A stretch of DNA of 19,623 nt. Origin: JAAYCI01 sp031548875 (GTDB lineage: Bacteria > Bacillota > Clostridia > Oscillospirales > Ruminococcaceae). The translations under genes and the position numbers were made by a program. Positions 1 through 9,011 of the stretch are shown piece by piece. The notes under the pieces were generated by a model. The model had not been told where the DNA came from and searched no databases. It worked only from the letters and a program-made list of their open reading frames with translations. Location of the stretch: positions 1-19,623 of the forward strand of contig JAVBQQ010000034.1 in assembly GCA_031548875.1 (NCBI GenBank), read 5' to 3'. How positions within the stretch are numbered: the stretch's first letter is position 1; every line of letters starts with the position of its first letter.

Positions 1-1
1 G

Positions 2-718
2 ATACGCAACACCGGCCTTGTGGAGGTGCCCATGGGCACCACGCTGCGGGAGATCGTGGAGGAGATCGGCGGCGGTATCCCGGACGGGCACAGGTTTAAG
101 GCCGCGCAGACGGGCGGCCCCTCGGGCGGGTGCATCCCCACCGAGCACCTGGACACCCCGATCGACTACGACAACCTGCTGTCCATCGGCTCGATGATGG
201 GCTCGGGCGGGCTCATCGTGATGGACGACACCACCTGCATGGTGGACATCGCCCGCTTCTTCCTCGATTTCACCGTGGATGAATCCTGCGGCAAGTGCAC
301 CCCCTGCCGGGTGGGCACCAAGCGCCTGCTCGAGCTGCTGGAGAAGATCACCCAGGGCAAGGCGAAGCACGAAGATTTAGACAAGATCGCCGAGCTGGCG
401 CAGTTCATCAAGGAGAACAGCCTGTGCGGTCTGGGGCAGACGGCGCCCAACCCAGTGCTTTCCACCGTGCGGTACTTTAAAGATGAGTACCTGGAGCACA
501 TCGACAACCGCCACTGCCCGGCGGGCGTGTGCAAGGCGCTGTTCCAGTATGTCGTGAACAAGGACAAGTGCGTGGGCTGCACGGCCTGCGCGCGCGTGTG
601 CCCGGTGAACGCGGTGCGCGGCGAGGTGAAGAAGCCGCACATCATCGACCAGGAGATCTGCATCAAATGCGGCGCCTGCATGCAGAAGTGCAAGTTCGGC
701 GCCATCAGCAAAGCGTAA
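2..718 (+). CDS. hydB: NAD-dependent [FeFe] hydrogenase flavin/NADH subunit (HydB/HndC/NuoF-like), 3' part
   Basis: Partial gene, open at the left window edge; about 238 C-terminal residues are visible. Seen: a NuoF-type segment starting IRNTGLVEVPMG; the C-terminal [4Fe-4S] motif ESCGKCTPCRVG (around residues 94-105 of the visible part) with the fourth cysteine in NSLCGLGQ; then two ferredoxin-type clusters, CVGCTACARVCP and CIKCGACMQKC. Known: NuoF/HydB proteins bind FMN and NADH upstream of this region, and the extra C-terminal 2x[4Fe-4S] domain is typical of the beta subunit of soluble multimeric [FeFe] hydrogenases rather than of complex I. Inference: it passes electrons between NADH/FMN and the HydA subunit in an electron-bifurcating or NAD(P)-dependent hydrogenase in the cytoplasm. 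hydA follows 139 nt downstream on the same strand; the small NuoE-like subunit gene would be expected upstream, outside the window. An NADP-reducing rather than bifurcating enzyme cannot be excluded. Confidence 0.93.
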   Translation: MRNTGLVEVPMGTTLREIVEEIGGGIPDGHRFKAAQTGGPSGGCIPTEHLDTPIDYDNLLSIGSMMGSGGLIVMDDTTCMVDIARFFLDFTVDESCGKCTPCRVGTKRLLELLEKITQGKAKHEDLDKIAELAQFIKENSLCGLGQTAPNPVLSTVRYFKDEYLEHIDNRHCPAGVCKALFQYVVNKDKCVGCTACARVCPVNAVRGEVKKPHIIDQEICIKCGACMQKCKFGAISKA

Positions 719-727
719 GACGAGGCG

Positions 728-834
728 GTTGAACGCAAGCGTTCAACTGGAATAGGCCCCGTACCACCTAGTGGGTACGGCCACGCCTACGGAATAACAG
801 GCGGGATGCCGGCAAACCGGCACCGGCCAATTCC
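728..834 (+). promoter_or_regulatory. Structured RNA in the hydB-hydA spacer: hairpin plus four-way junction
   Basis: Hand folding gives a hairpin 728-735/740-747 with loop CAAG. It is followed by a closed four-way junction. P1 is 749-758 with 825-834 (GGAAT, one A.A mismatch, GGCC pairing to GGCC, ATTCC). P2 is 759-765 with 774-780 (7 bp). P3 is 784-788 with 799-803 (CGCCT/AGGCG, 10-nt loop). P4 is 807-812 with 817-822 (TGCCGG/CCGGCA, loop CAAA). Junction linkers are short: none, CCA, GGA and CC. The structure ends 6 nt before the hydA Shine-Dalgarno sequence. No poly-T follows it, so it is not an ordinary terminator. Inference: a cis-regulatory or processing element that sets HydA expression relative to the upstream subunits; a riboswitch is possible. 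I do not recognise a named class. Confidence 0.55.
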
Positions 835-857
835 CCAACAAGGAGGGATGTTTAAAT

Positions 858-2606
858 ATGGGAGACACTGTGAAGATAAAGATAAACCACAACGAATATA
901 ACGTGCCCGCCGGCGGCACGGTGCTGGAGGCCTGCCACAGCGTGGGCATCGAGATACCCACCCTGTGCTGGCTGAAGGACATGAACGAGATTGGCGCCTG
1001 CCGCATGTGCGTGGTGGAGGTGGCGGGCGCGAAAACGCTGGTGACCTCCTGCGTGTACCCGGTGAATGAGGGGATGGAAGTCATCACGAACAGCCCAAAG
1101 GTGCTGGACGCCCGGCGCACGAACTTGGAGCTGATTTTGTCCACCCACGACCAGAACTGCCTTAGCTGCCGGCGCAACACCGTGTGCGAGCTGCAAAAGC
1201 TGTGCTACGAGTACAGCGTGGACGGTATGAAGTTTGTGGGCGACCGCCCGCGGTACGAGCTGGAGCGCAGCACGCTGCACCTGGTGCGGGACAATAACAA
1301 GTGCATCCTCTGCAGGCGGTGCGTGGCCGCCTGCCGCGAGCAGCACGTGGGCGTGGTGAACCCGGCCGACCGCGGCTTCTCCACCCACATCGCCTGCGCG
1401 TTCGAGGCGGCGCTGGGCGACACGGCCTGCATCTCCTGCGGGCAGTGTATCGTCAACTGCCCCACGGGGGCCCTTGTGGAGCGGGACGACACCGAGCGCG
1501 TGTGGGAGGCCATCGCAGACCAGAACAAGACGGTGGTGGTGCAGACGGCGCCATCTGTGCGCGCCACGCTGGGCGAGGCGTTCGGCATGCCCATTGGCAG
1601 CAACGTGGAGGGCAAGATGGTGGCCGCGCTGCGGCGCATCGGCTTCAACTACGTATTCGACACCGACACCGCCGCCGACTTCACGATCATCGAGGAGGCG
1701 CACGAGTTCGTGGAGCGGGTGAAGGAGGGCGGCACGCTGCCGCTGCTGACCAGTTGCTGCCCGGGATGGAGCAAGTTTTGTGAGATCTACCACCCGAACC
1801 TCTTTGCGAACATCTCCAGCTGCAAGAGCCCGCAGGGCATGATGGGCGGGCTTGTGAAGACCTACTGGGCGGAGAAGATGGGCATCGACCCGAAGGATAT
1901 CTTTGTGGTGAGCATCATGCCCTGCACGGCCAAGAAGTTCGAGCTGGACCGCTACGACATGGACGCGGCGGGTGACGGCATACCGGACAACGACGTGAGC
2001 CTGACCACCCGCGAGCTTGCGCTGATGATCCAGCGGGCGGGCCTTACCTTCACCGACCTGCCCGACGAAGAGTATGATTCCGCCCTGGGCGAATCCACCG
2101 GAGCGGCGGTCATCTTCGGGGCGTCGGGCGGCGTGCTGGAGGCCGCCCTGCGCACGGCGGTGGAGAGTATCACCGGCGAGCCGCTTGCCAGCGTGGACTT
2201 TGTAGAGGTGCGTGGCAACACCGGCGCCAAGGACGCCACCTACCAGGTGGGCGGCATGGACGTACGCGTGTGCTCGGTGAGCGGTATGGCCAACGTGGAG
2301 AAGGTGCTGCGCGAGGTGGACGCCGGCCGCAGCCCCTACCATATCATCGAGATCATGGCCTGCCCGGGCGGGTGCATCAACGGCGGCGGCCAGCCCAGCC
2401 AACCGGCGGCCGTGCGCAATTTTGTGGACCTGAAGTCCCTGCGCGCAAACGCCCTGTACAGTGAGGACGCGATGAAAACGCTGCGCAAGAGCCACGACAA
2501 CCCGGTGGTGCAGCAGGTATACAAGGACTACCTGGGCGAGGCGGGCAGCGAGAAGGCCCATCATGTGCTGCACACCAGCTATAAAGTGCGCCCGGTAAAG
2601 TACTGA
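858..2606 (+). CDS. hydA: [FeFe] hydrogenase catalytic subunit (HydA/HndD-like)
   Basis: A 582-residue iron hydrogenase that interconverts protons and H2 in the cytoplasm. Domains in order: N-terminal plant-type [2Fe-2S] (CWLKDMNEIGACRMC, then CVYPV); His-Cys cluster segment (HDQNCLSCRRNTVCELQKLC); two [4Fe-4S] clusters (CILCRRCVAAC and CISCGQCIVNC); H-cluster domain. The three signature loops are intact: TSCCPGW (298-304), MPCTAKK (354-360) and EIMACPGGC (498-506). The expected H-cluster ligands are therefore Cys301, Cys356, Cys502 and Cys506, with Cys300 as the proton-relay cysteine. The small-subunit-like tail ends YKVRPVKY. Length and architecture match the modular M3 type (about 575-585 residues) such as Clostridium HydA or Desulfovibrio HndD; there is no long C-terminal extension. 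The ATG has an AGGAGG site at 841-846, 11 nt upstream. It lies downstream of hydB, so it probably forms the HydABC-type complex. A terminator follows at 2649-2682. Confidence 0.97.
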   Translation: MGDTVKIKINHNEYNVPAGGTVLEACHSVGIEIPTLCWLKDMNEIGACRMCVVEVAGAKTLVTSCVYPVNEGMEVITNSPKVLDARRTNLELILSTHDQNCLSCRRNTVCELQKLCYEYSVDGMKFVGDRPRYELERSTLHLVRDNNKCILCRRCVAACREQHVGVVNPADRGFSTHIACAFEAALGDTACISCGQCIVNCPTGALVERDDTERVWEAIADQNKTVVVQTAPSVRATLGEAFGMPIGSNVEGKMVAALRRIGFNYVFDTDTAADFTIIEEAHEFVERVKEGGTLPLLTSCCPGWSKFCEIYHPNLFANISSCKSPQGMMGGLVKTYWAEKMGIDPKDIFVVSIMPCTAKKFELDRYDMDAAGDGIPDNDVSLTTRELALMIQRAGLTFTDLPDEEYDSALGESTGAAVIFGASGGVLEAALRTAVESITGEPLASVDFVEVRGNTGAKDATYQVGGMDVRVCSVSGMANVEKVLREVDAGRSPYHIIEIMACPGGCINGGGQPSQPAAVRNFVDLKSLRANALYSEDAMKTLRKSHDNPVVQQVYKDYLGEAGSEKAHHVLHTSYKVRPVKY

Positions 2607-2648
2607 GCGGACAACCGGCGCCCCCGGCATTCCTGCAATTCCGCATAC

Positions 2649-2682
2649 AAAGAACACGCCCGCAAAAAGGGAGTGTTCTTTT
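2649..2682 (+). terminator. Rho-independent terminator of the hydrogenase operon
   Basis: Stem 2649-2661 paired with 2669-2681 (AAAGAACACGCCC with GGGAGTGTTCTTT, one G.A mismatch), 7-nt loop, ending in TTTT. It lies about 40 nt after the hydA stop. The complementary strand also ends in a short T run, so it may work in both directions between the convergent hydA and acyltransferase genes. Confidence 0.85.
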
Positions 2683-2721
2683 GCTATTGGGGAAGTTGGC
2701 ACAGGTACCGGTGAGCGCGCC

Positions 2722-2795
2722 AGGTAAGTGCTGATTGATGCCCGGCGAAAGAATACCGCAGAGACACCGCCGCGGGATTAAATCAGTGCTTACCT
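2722..2795 (+). repeat. 74-nt long-stem inverted repeat between convergent genes
   Basis: Arms 2722-2736 (AGGTAAGTGCTGATT) and 2781-2795 (AATCAGTGCTTACCT) pair over 15 positions. The only non-Watson-Crick positions are 2729.2788 and 2730.2787, which are tandem G.U wobbles in + strand RNA but A.C mismatches in - strand RNA. Inside the stem, 2744-2747 (GGCG) can pair with 2768-2771 (CGCC). The right arm overlaps the stop codon of the acyltransferase gene. No T tract follows on either strand. It could be a small non-coding RNA, a 3'-end stabilising hairpin or a MITE-like repeat; the sequence alone does not decide. Confidence 0.5.
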
Positions 2796-3783
2796 AGACC
2801 GGTTGCCGGGCGGGCCGGCGCAGCTTTGCCAGCCAGCAGCCCGGTTGCAACACGGGGCGCAGTAACTTTTCCACCGGGGCCGAGAGCAGCACCAGCGCCA
2901 GGGGCAGACAGAGGGCGTACAATATCGCCTGCTGGGCGGGGGTGTCGATGATGTTCCCCCGGGCGCCGGCATAGGCGAGGGCGCGCAGCACAAAGCCGTG
3001 CAGCAGGTAGCACTGCAGGCTGCGGGCCCCCATGCGGCTGACGGGCAGCTCCCTTGCGGGCACCAGCGCCAGAAAACAGGCGACTAGCAGCCCGCCCCAC
3101 GCATACAGCAGCAGGAAGAAGGAGGCGCCCGCCAACGGGCTTAGGTGCAGTCTCTCGTACGGCAGTGTGCCGTACAGCAGTACGTGTGGAAAGCGGAAGG
3201 CGGCCAACGCCAGAAAGGAGACAGCAAAAACGCCCGCGGCCAGCCAGCGGGGGATGCGCCGCAGGCGGTGCAGGCCCTCGTTTTGCAGGTACAGCCCTGC
3301 CAGGAAGAAGGGGAAAAAGGCCAGCGTGCGCGAGAGGCTGAAGTCGTAGTCGATGGCGGGGGCAAGGTCGCTAAGCAGTGAGAGGAGCACGGCGCCCGCC
3401 AGCATGAGGGGCGGCCGCGCGCGCCGGGCCAGCAGGGCAAGCAGCTTCCAGCAGAGCAGCGAAAAGAGGAACCACATGATCCAATACGGCGTTGTGAGCG
3501 CCCAGGCCAGCGTGATCTTCTGCCCCAGTACGAATTTTGCAAACAGGCAGTAGAGCGCCTGGAACAGCGCGTACTGCCAGAGAAGCGTGAACAACTGCGC
3601 GGGGCGGAACTGCTTTGAAAAATACCCCGCGATACACACGAAGGCCGGCATGTGGAAGAGGTAGATGAGACGATAGAACGCAGAGGACTGGTCGCCCGCC
3701 ACTTCCATGGTGTGCCCCAGCACCACCAGCAGGATGAGCGCGAACTTGGCGTTGTCGAACAGGTGCAGGCGGTTATGTCCCAT
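2794..3783 (-). CDS. Membrane acyltransferase, acyltransferase-3 / fucose-4-O-acetylase-like
   Basis: A 329-residue polytopic membrane protein with about ten hydrophobic segments. The N-terminus has the acyltransferase-3 signature: an Asp-Asn-Ala-Lys segment leading into a helix ending LVVLGHTME, with the catalytic-type His near residue 23. A second hydrophobic segment carries LFHMPAFVCIAGYFS, typical of the COG3594/acyltransferase-3 group. Known: these enzymes move O-acetyl or similar acyl groups to sugars of exopolysaccharide, cell wall or glycolipid. Inference: it modifies a surface glycan; the substrate is unknown. ATG start with AAAGGAGG 9 nt upstream. The C-terminus is basic and Arg/Pro-rich (LRRPARQPV). 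The gene is monocistronic, convergent with hydA, and its stop codon overlaps the inverted repeat at 2722-2795. The 163-nt region upstream (3784-3946) holds the dnaJ terminator and an AT-rich stretch at 3820-3865 that should contain its promoter, but I see no clear -35/-10 pair. Confidence 0.82.
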   Translation of the reverse strand: MGHNRLHLFDNAKFALILLVVLGHTMEVAGDQSSAFYRLIYLFHMPAFVCIAGYFSKQFRPAQLFTLLWQYALFQALYCLFAKFVLGQKITLAWALTTPYWIMWFLFSLLCWKLLALLARRARPPLMLAGAVLLSLLSDLAPAIDYDFSLSRTLAFFPFFLAGLYLQNEGLHRLRRIPRWLAAGVFAVSFLALAAFRFPHVLLYGTLPYERLHLSPLAGASFFLLLYAWGGLLVACFLALVPARELPVSRMGARSLQCYLLHGFVLRALAYAGARGNIIDTPAQQAILYALCLPLALVLLSAPVEKLLRPVLQPGCWLAKLRRPARQPV

Positions 3784-3861
3784 CGTGTGCGGCCTCCTTT
3801 CGCGCGGGATGTCTATCTGCTATAAAACGATATTCTACGTCGTCTGTTGCCAAATAGCAAG

Positions 3862-3900
3862 AAAAAACTGTCGCCCGGGACAAAGGCCCCGGGCGACAGT
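3862..3900 (-). terminator. Terminator of the hrcA-grpE-dnaK-dnaJ operon
   Basis: Perfect 13-bp stem (3867-3879 with 3888-3900; arm ACTGTCGCCCGGG on the - strand) and an 8-nt loop. On the - strand it is followed by six T residues (complement of A3862-3867). It lies about 45 nt past the dnaJ stop and is a strong intrinsic terminator. Confidence 0.95.
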
Positions 3901-3946
3901 GGTGTGCGGGAGTGCTGGACCGGGCGGCAAAACACAAGCAAAAGGC

Positions 3947-5143
3947 TCAGCTCTTGAACCGGTCCTGCATGCCCTTAAAAAACCGCTTGCGGTTCTCGTA
4001 GTTTTCATCCTTCATGGTGCCCTCGAACTTGGACAGCGCGTCCTTCTGCGCCTTGGAAAGCTTTTTGGGCACCTCGATGACGACCTTGACGTACTGGTCG
4101 CCCCGCCCGCGGCCGTTCACATAGGGGATGCCCTTGTTCTTCAGCCGGAAGGACATGCCGCTCTGGGTGCCCTCGGGCACGGTGTATTCCACCTTGCCGT
4201 CGATGGTGGGTACGGTGAGCTTGGCCCCCAAAACGGCCTGGCTGTACGTGATGGGCACGGTGACATACACGTCGAAGCGGTCGCGCTCGAACATGGTGTC
4301 CGGCCGCACGGTGATGATGATGATGAGGTCGCCGGCCGGGCCGCCATTGGCGCCGGCGTCGCCCATGCCGCGTTTCACCACGTTCTGGTCGTCGTCAACG
4401 CCAGCGGGTATCTTCACCTCGATCTTCTTGGGGGCGCCCACGTGGCCGCTGCCGTGGCACTTGCCGCACGGGTTTTTCACGACCTTGCCCTTGCCGCCGC
4501 AGCGGGCGCAGGGGCGGCGCTCCTGCATGGTGCCAAACACCGTGCGCTTGCTCTGCACCACAAAGCCGCTGCCATTGCATTCGGGGCAAGTTTCGGGCGT
4601 GGTGCCCTTCTCCGCCCCGCTGCCGTTACACTCGGGGCAGGTGTCCTGCTTTGTGATGTGGATGGTCTTTGTCGTGCCGTGCACGGCCTCCATAAAGGTA
4701 AGCACCAGCGAAACGCGGATGTCCGCGCCGCGCCGGGGGGCGTTGGGGTTCGTTTGCTGGCTGCCGAAGCCGCCCCCGCCGCCTCCGCCGAAGAAGGTCT
4801 CGAAGATATCGCCAAAGTCCACCCCGAAGCCGCCACCGCCACCACCGCCGCCGCCAAAGCCGCCGAAGCCGCCAAAGCCGCCGCCGGGGCCGCCTGCGCC
4901 CGCGCCATAGCTGGGGTCCACCCCCGCATGGCCGAACTGGTCGTACCGGGACTTTTTGTCCTTGTCGCTCAGCACCTCATAGGCTTCGCCCACCTCTTTG
5001 AACTTCTGCTCGGCGTCTGCGTCGCCGGGGTTCAGGTCCGGGTGGTATTTTTTCGCCTTTTTGTGGTAGGCCTTCTTGATGTCGGATTCGGATGCGTCTT
5101 TTGCCACACCCAGGACCTCGTAATAGTCCCTTTTATCGGCCAA
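3947..5143 (-). CDS. dnaJ: Chaperone protein DnaJ (Hsp40)
   Basis: A 398-residue type I J-protein that delivers unfolded clients to DnaK and stimulates its ATPase. Seen: J domain (1-70) starting DKRDYYEVLG with HPD at 34-36; Gly/Phe-rich linker; zinc-binding domain with four CxxCxGxG-type repeats (CPECNGSG, CPECNGSG, CARCGGKG, CGKCHGSG); C-terminal substrate-binding and dimer region. The Gly/Phe linker is unusually long and glycine-dense, including a run of nine Gly. The start is a TTG (5141-5143): the J domain begins directly after it, there is no nearby ATG, and GAGGTG lies 7 nt upstream. It is the last gene of the heat-shock operon, 124 nt after dnaK, with the terminator at 3862-3900. Expression should follow HrcA/CIRCE control at 8981-9039. 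Confidence 0.97.
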   Translation of the reverse strand: MADKRDYYEVLGVAKDASESDIKKAYHKKAKKYHPDLNPGDADAEQKFKEVGEAYEVLSDKDKKSRYDQFGHAGVDPSYGAGAGGPGGGFGGFGGFGGGGGGGGGFGVDFGDIFETFFGGGGGGGFGSQQTNPNAPRRGADIRVSLVLTFMEAVHGTTKTIHITKQDTCPECNGSGAEKGTTPETCPECNGSGFVVQSKRTVFGTMQERRPCARCGGKGKVVKNPCGKCHGSGHVGAPKKIEVKIPAGVDDDQNVVKRGMGDAGANGGPAGDLIIIITVRPDTMFERDRFDVYVTVPITYSQAVLGAKLTVPTIDGKVEYTVPEGTQSGMSFRLKNKGIPYVNGRGRGDQYVKVVIEVPKKLSKAQKDALSKFEGTMKDENYENRKRFFKGMQDRFKS

Positions 5144-5267
5144 TCGCCCTCACCTCTTCTGCCGGATTGCGGTTCTTCGCCCTGGGGCCGGGAACAGGAC
5201 ACGCAGCGGACTCATTGGATAAGCCCGCCGCGCCATTGCCCTTTCCTGTGGTCACAGGTTCAAGTTT

Positions 5268-7103
<1,836 letters not shown>

Positions 7104-7234
7104 AGTAGTTGTACTCCTTCTGAAATTGATGTCTTATGATTTTTAGGATTGTTTTTAGAATATAGATGGCATGGAATGAGGGGGTGTTGTTTTTTGGTTG
7201 TGCTTGTATGAAAGGCCGGCGAGGGAACGCCCAG

Positions 7235-7840
7235 CTAGGGAGCTACGGCGACCATCGCGTGGCGGATCACCTTGTCCTTGTACAGGTAGCCCTTTTGCAC
7301 CACCTGCGTGATAGTGCCGCTCTCGGCGCCTTCGGCGGCCTGCTGCAGCACAGCGTTGTGGAACATAGGGTCGAAGGGTTTGCCCAGGGCGGGGATCTCT
7401 GTGATGCCCAGCTTCGTGAACACCTCTTCGCATTTGGAAAGAGTCATCAGAACGCCCTTTTTATACTCTTCGTCGGTGGTGTCTGCCAGGGCGGCGCAGT
7501 CCAGCGCGTCCAGCACGGGCAGCAGTTCCTGCACGGCGAAGCCCACGCCGTTGCCAAAGGCCGATTCGTGCTCCTTCTGGCTGCGGCGGCGGTGGTTGTC
7601 GTACTCGGCCGCCGTGCGCAGTAGCCGGTCGTTGATCTCGGCCACCCGCTGCTCGGCGTCAGCCACCCGCTGCTCGGCGGCGGCGATTTTTTCCTCGGCG
7701 ACGGACACCTTGTCCTCGGCGCCGTCGGCGCGGGTGCGGCCGCGTTTGTGCACGGCCTTTGGAGAAGGCGCCGTTCCGTCGTTGGGGGAACTGCTGTCAC
7801 CGATGGGGACGTTTGTCTTGTTGTTGTCGTTTTCGGCCAA
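7235..7840 (-). CDS. grpE: Nucleotide exchange factor GrpE
   Basis: A 201-residue co-chaperone that releases ADP from DnaK. Seen: a hydrophilic, low-complexity N-terminus; a long coiled coil with two near-identical heptad blocks, AEQRVADAEQRVAEINDRLL (about residues 54-73); the GrpE core including AAEYDNHRRR and GKPFDPMFHNAV; the final beta domain ending GYLYKDKVIRHAMVAVA. Starts at TTG (7838-7840): AAGGAGG lies 8 nt upstream and no ATG is available between it and the conserved region. Second gene of the operon, 80 nt after hrcA and 131 nt before dnaK. Confidence 0.96.
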   Translation of the reverse strand: MAENDNNKTNVPIGDSSSPNDGTAPSPKAVHKRGRTRADGAEDKVSVAEEKIAAAEQRVADAEQRVAEINDRLLRTAAEYDNHRRRSQKEHESAFGNGVGFAVQELLPVLDALDCAALADTTDEEYKKGVLMTLSKCEEVFTKLGITEIPALGKPFDPMFHNAVLQQAAEGAESGTITQVVQKGYLYKDKVIRHAMVAVAP

Positions 7841-7879
7841 TGGGAGGACCTCCTTATACGGTGCGGATGCTTGTGGATG

Positions 7880-7902
7880 CCGTTCAGCCGTTGGCCGAAC
7901 GG
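7880..7902 (-). other. Hairpin in the hrcA-grpE spacer
   Basis: CCGTTC (7880-7885) pairs with GAACGG (7897-7902). An inner GCC/GGC pair (7887-7889 with 7893-7895) is separated by an A.C mismatch. It lies between the hrcA stop and the grpE ribosome site and has no T tract. In Bacillus subtilis the equivalent mRNA is cleaved between hrcA and grpE, so this could be a processing or stability element; that role is inferred from position only. Confidence 0.5.
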
Positions 7903-7920
7903 GGGGCGGTGGCGGGTCTG

Positions 7921-8955
7921 CTACAGGCCGGGGCCGCGCTCGCCGCTCATGCTGCGCCCAAGCAGCTCGCTGAAATATTCAAGCTCGGGGATGATCTCGC
8001 GGTAGGGCATGCGCGCAGGGCCGGCCACCGCGATGGTGCCGGAGAGGCCGCCGCCCGCATGGTAGGGCCGGGAAACAAGGCAGAGCCCGGGGATGGGTTT
8101 GTCGGGCAGTTCGTCGCCAAACAACACCATGGTGCGGGTGTCGCCCACCTGCAAAAGGGCCTCGATGCGCTCGCGGCTGCCCACAAGCTCCAGCAGGGTG
8201 CGCAGGCCGGGCTCCAGCTCCGGCCATTGCAACAGATATTGGTGGCCCTCGAAATAGATACTAGGGCGGCCCACCTCTGAAAGCAGGGTGAGCGCCGCGC
8301 TGAGCACCGGCCAGGCGCGGGGGCCGGCGGAGCCCAGGCTGTCCACCATGGTGCGGATGAGCCCGGAGTTTACGTCCGGCTCGGCCACGAAGCGCAGGTA
8401 GCGGTTCAGTGTGTCCGCATAGCGGGAGGCGTCCTCCCGGCCAAGCTCGAAGTCCAGCTTGGCCACGCGGGTGCGCACGCTGCCGGCCGCCGTGACGGCC
8501 AGCACGGCCGCGGTGTAGCGGCCCACCTGCAGCACCTCGAAATGGGCGATGCTGGGGTTCTGGGCCAGCGGTGTGGTTACCAGCACCGCATAGGACAAAA
8601 GGCCCGAAAGCGCCTTTGCGGCGCTTTGTGCCAGCTTCTCGGGGTCATAGTCCAGCCCTTGGAACAGGGCGTCTATCTTGTCGCGCGAGGGGCGGTTCAG
8701 GCTCAGGTGGCCGCCCAGCAGGTTGTCTACATAGTAGCGGTAGCCCTTGGCGGTTGGCACGCGGCCCGCCGAGGTGTGGGGCTGCTCCAGCAGGCCCAGC
8801 TTTGTAAGGGCCGCCATCTCGTTTCGCAATGTTGCCGAAGACACTGCCATGTCGAAATACCGGCTGAGAAGGTTGGAGCCAACGGGTTCGCCATCGGTGG
8901 CGTACAGGGAAACAATCGCCATCAGGATGCGTTGCTTCCGGTCGTCCATCGCCAT
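7921..8955 (-). CDS. hrcA: Heat-inducible transcription repressor HrcA
   Basis: A 344-residue repressor that binds CIRCE and shuts off class I heat-shock genes; its activity depends on GroEL in studied bacteria. Seen: N-terminal winged helix (MDDRKQRILMAIVSLY, then EPVGSNLLSRYF and VSSATLRNEMAALTKLGLL); conserved PHTSAGRVPTAKGYRYYVD; C-terminal GAF-like and dimer regions including a PSIYFEG segment and LVSRPY. The start was set at ATG 8953-8955: AGAGGGGG lies about 8-9 nt upstream and the length fits the family (about 343). The frame stays open to a TTG at 8991, but that codon lies inside the CIRCE operator, so it is rejected. A second ATG two codons later (8947-8949) is possible. First gene of the operon. 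Confidence 0.97.
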   Translation of the reverse strand: MAMDDRKQRILMAIVSLYATDGEPVGSNLLSRYFDMAVSSATLRNEMAALTKLGLLEQPHTSAGRVPTAKGYRYYVDNLLGGHLSLNRPSRDKIDALFQGLDYDPEKLAQSAAKALSGLLSYAVLVTTPLAQNPSIAHFEVLQVGRYTAAVLAVTAAGSVRTRVAKLDFELGREDASRYADTLNRYLRFVAEPDVNSGLIRTMVDSLGSAGPRAWPVLSAALTLLSEVGRPSIYFEGHQYLLQWPELEPGLRTLLELVGSRERIEALLQVGDTRTMVLFGDELPDKPIPGLCLVSRPYHAGGGLSGTIAVAGPARMPYREIIPELEYFSELLGRSMSGERGPGL

Positions 8956-8980
8956 GCGTGGCAGCCCCCTCTGGTTGTTT

Positions 8981-9007
8981 TTAGCACTCAAGCTGTTCGA
9001 GTGCTAA
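8981..9007 (-). promoter_or_regulatory. CIRCE operator (HrcA-binding site)
   Basis: Perfect consensus TTAGCACTC-N9-GAGTGCTAA, with 9-bp arms at 8981-8989 and 8999-9007. It lies just downstream of the -10 box and about 25 nt upstream of the hrcA start, so it covers the transcription start and the 5' end of the mRNA. It is the only CIRCE seen in the window and should govern all four chaperone-operon genes. Confidence 0.98.
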
Positions 9008-9011
9008 TACT

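Noticed and set aside
852..2702. Very long open frame antisense to hydA
   Set aside because: Product is His/Ala/Val-rich with no recognisable domain, and its frame mirrors the codon positions of the clear hydA gene; typical of GC-rich antisense shadow. Similar antisense frames over dnaJ (3707-5293), dnaK (5817-7139), the M3 peptidase (10051-11781) and the rubredoxin reductase (15406-16683) were dropped for the same reason.
4745..4910. GCC-rich tandem tract as a CRISPR or satellite
   Set aside because: It is in frame with and fully explained by the glycine-rich linker of DnaJ.
7104..7234. Separate dnaK promoter in the AT-rich grpE-dnaK spacer
   Set aside because: A TATATT string is present but no -35 box at suitable distance and no CIRCE; read as an operon spacer.
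8956..8991. Upstream extension of hrcA to a TTG start
   Set aside because: The TTG lies inside the CIRCE operator, has no ribosome site, and the extension makes the protein longer than family members.
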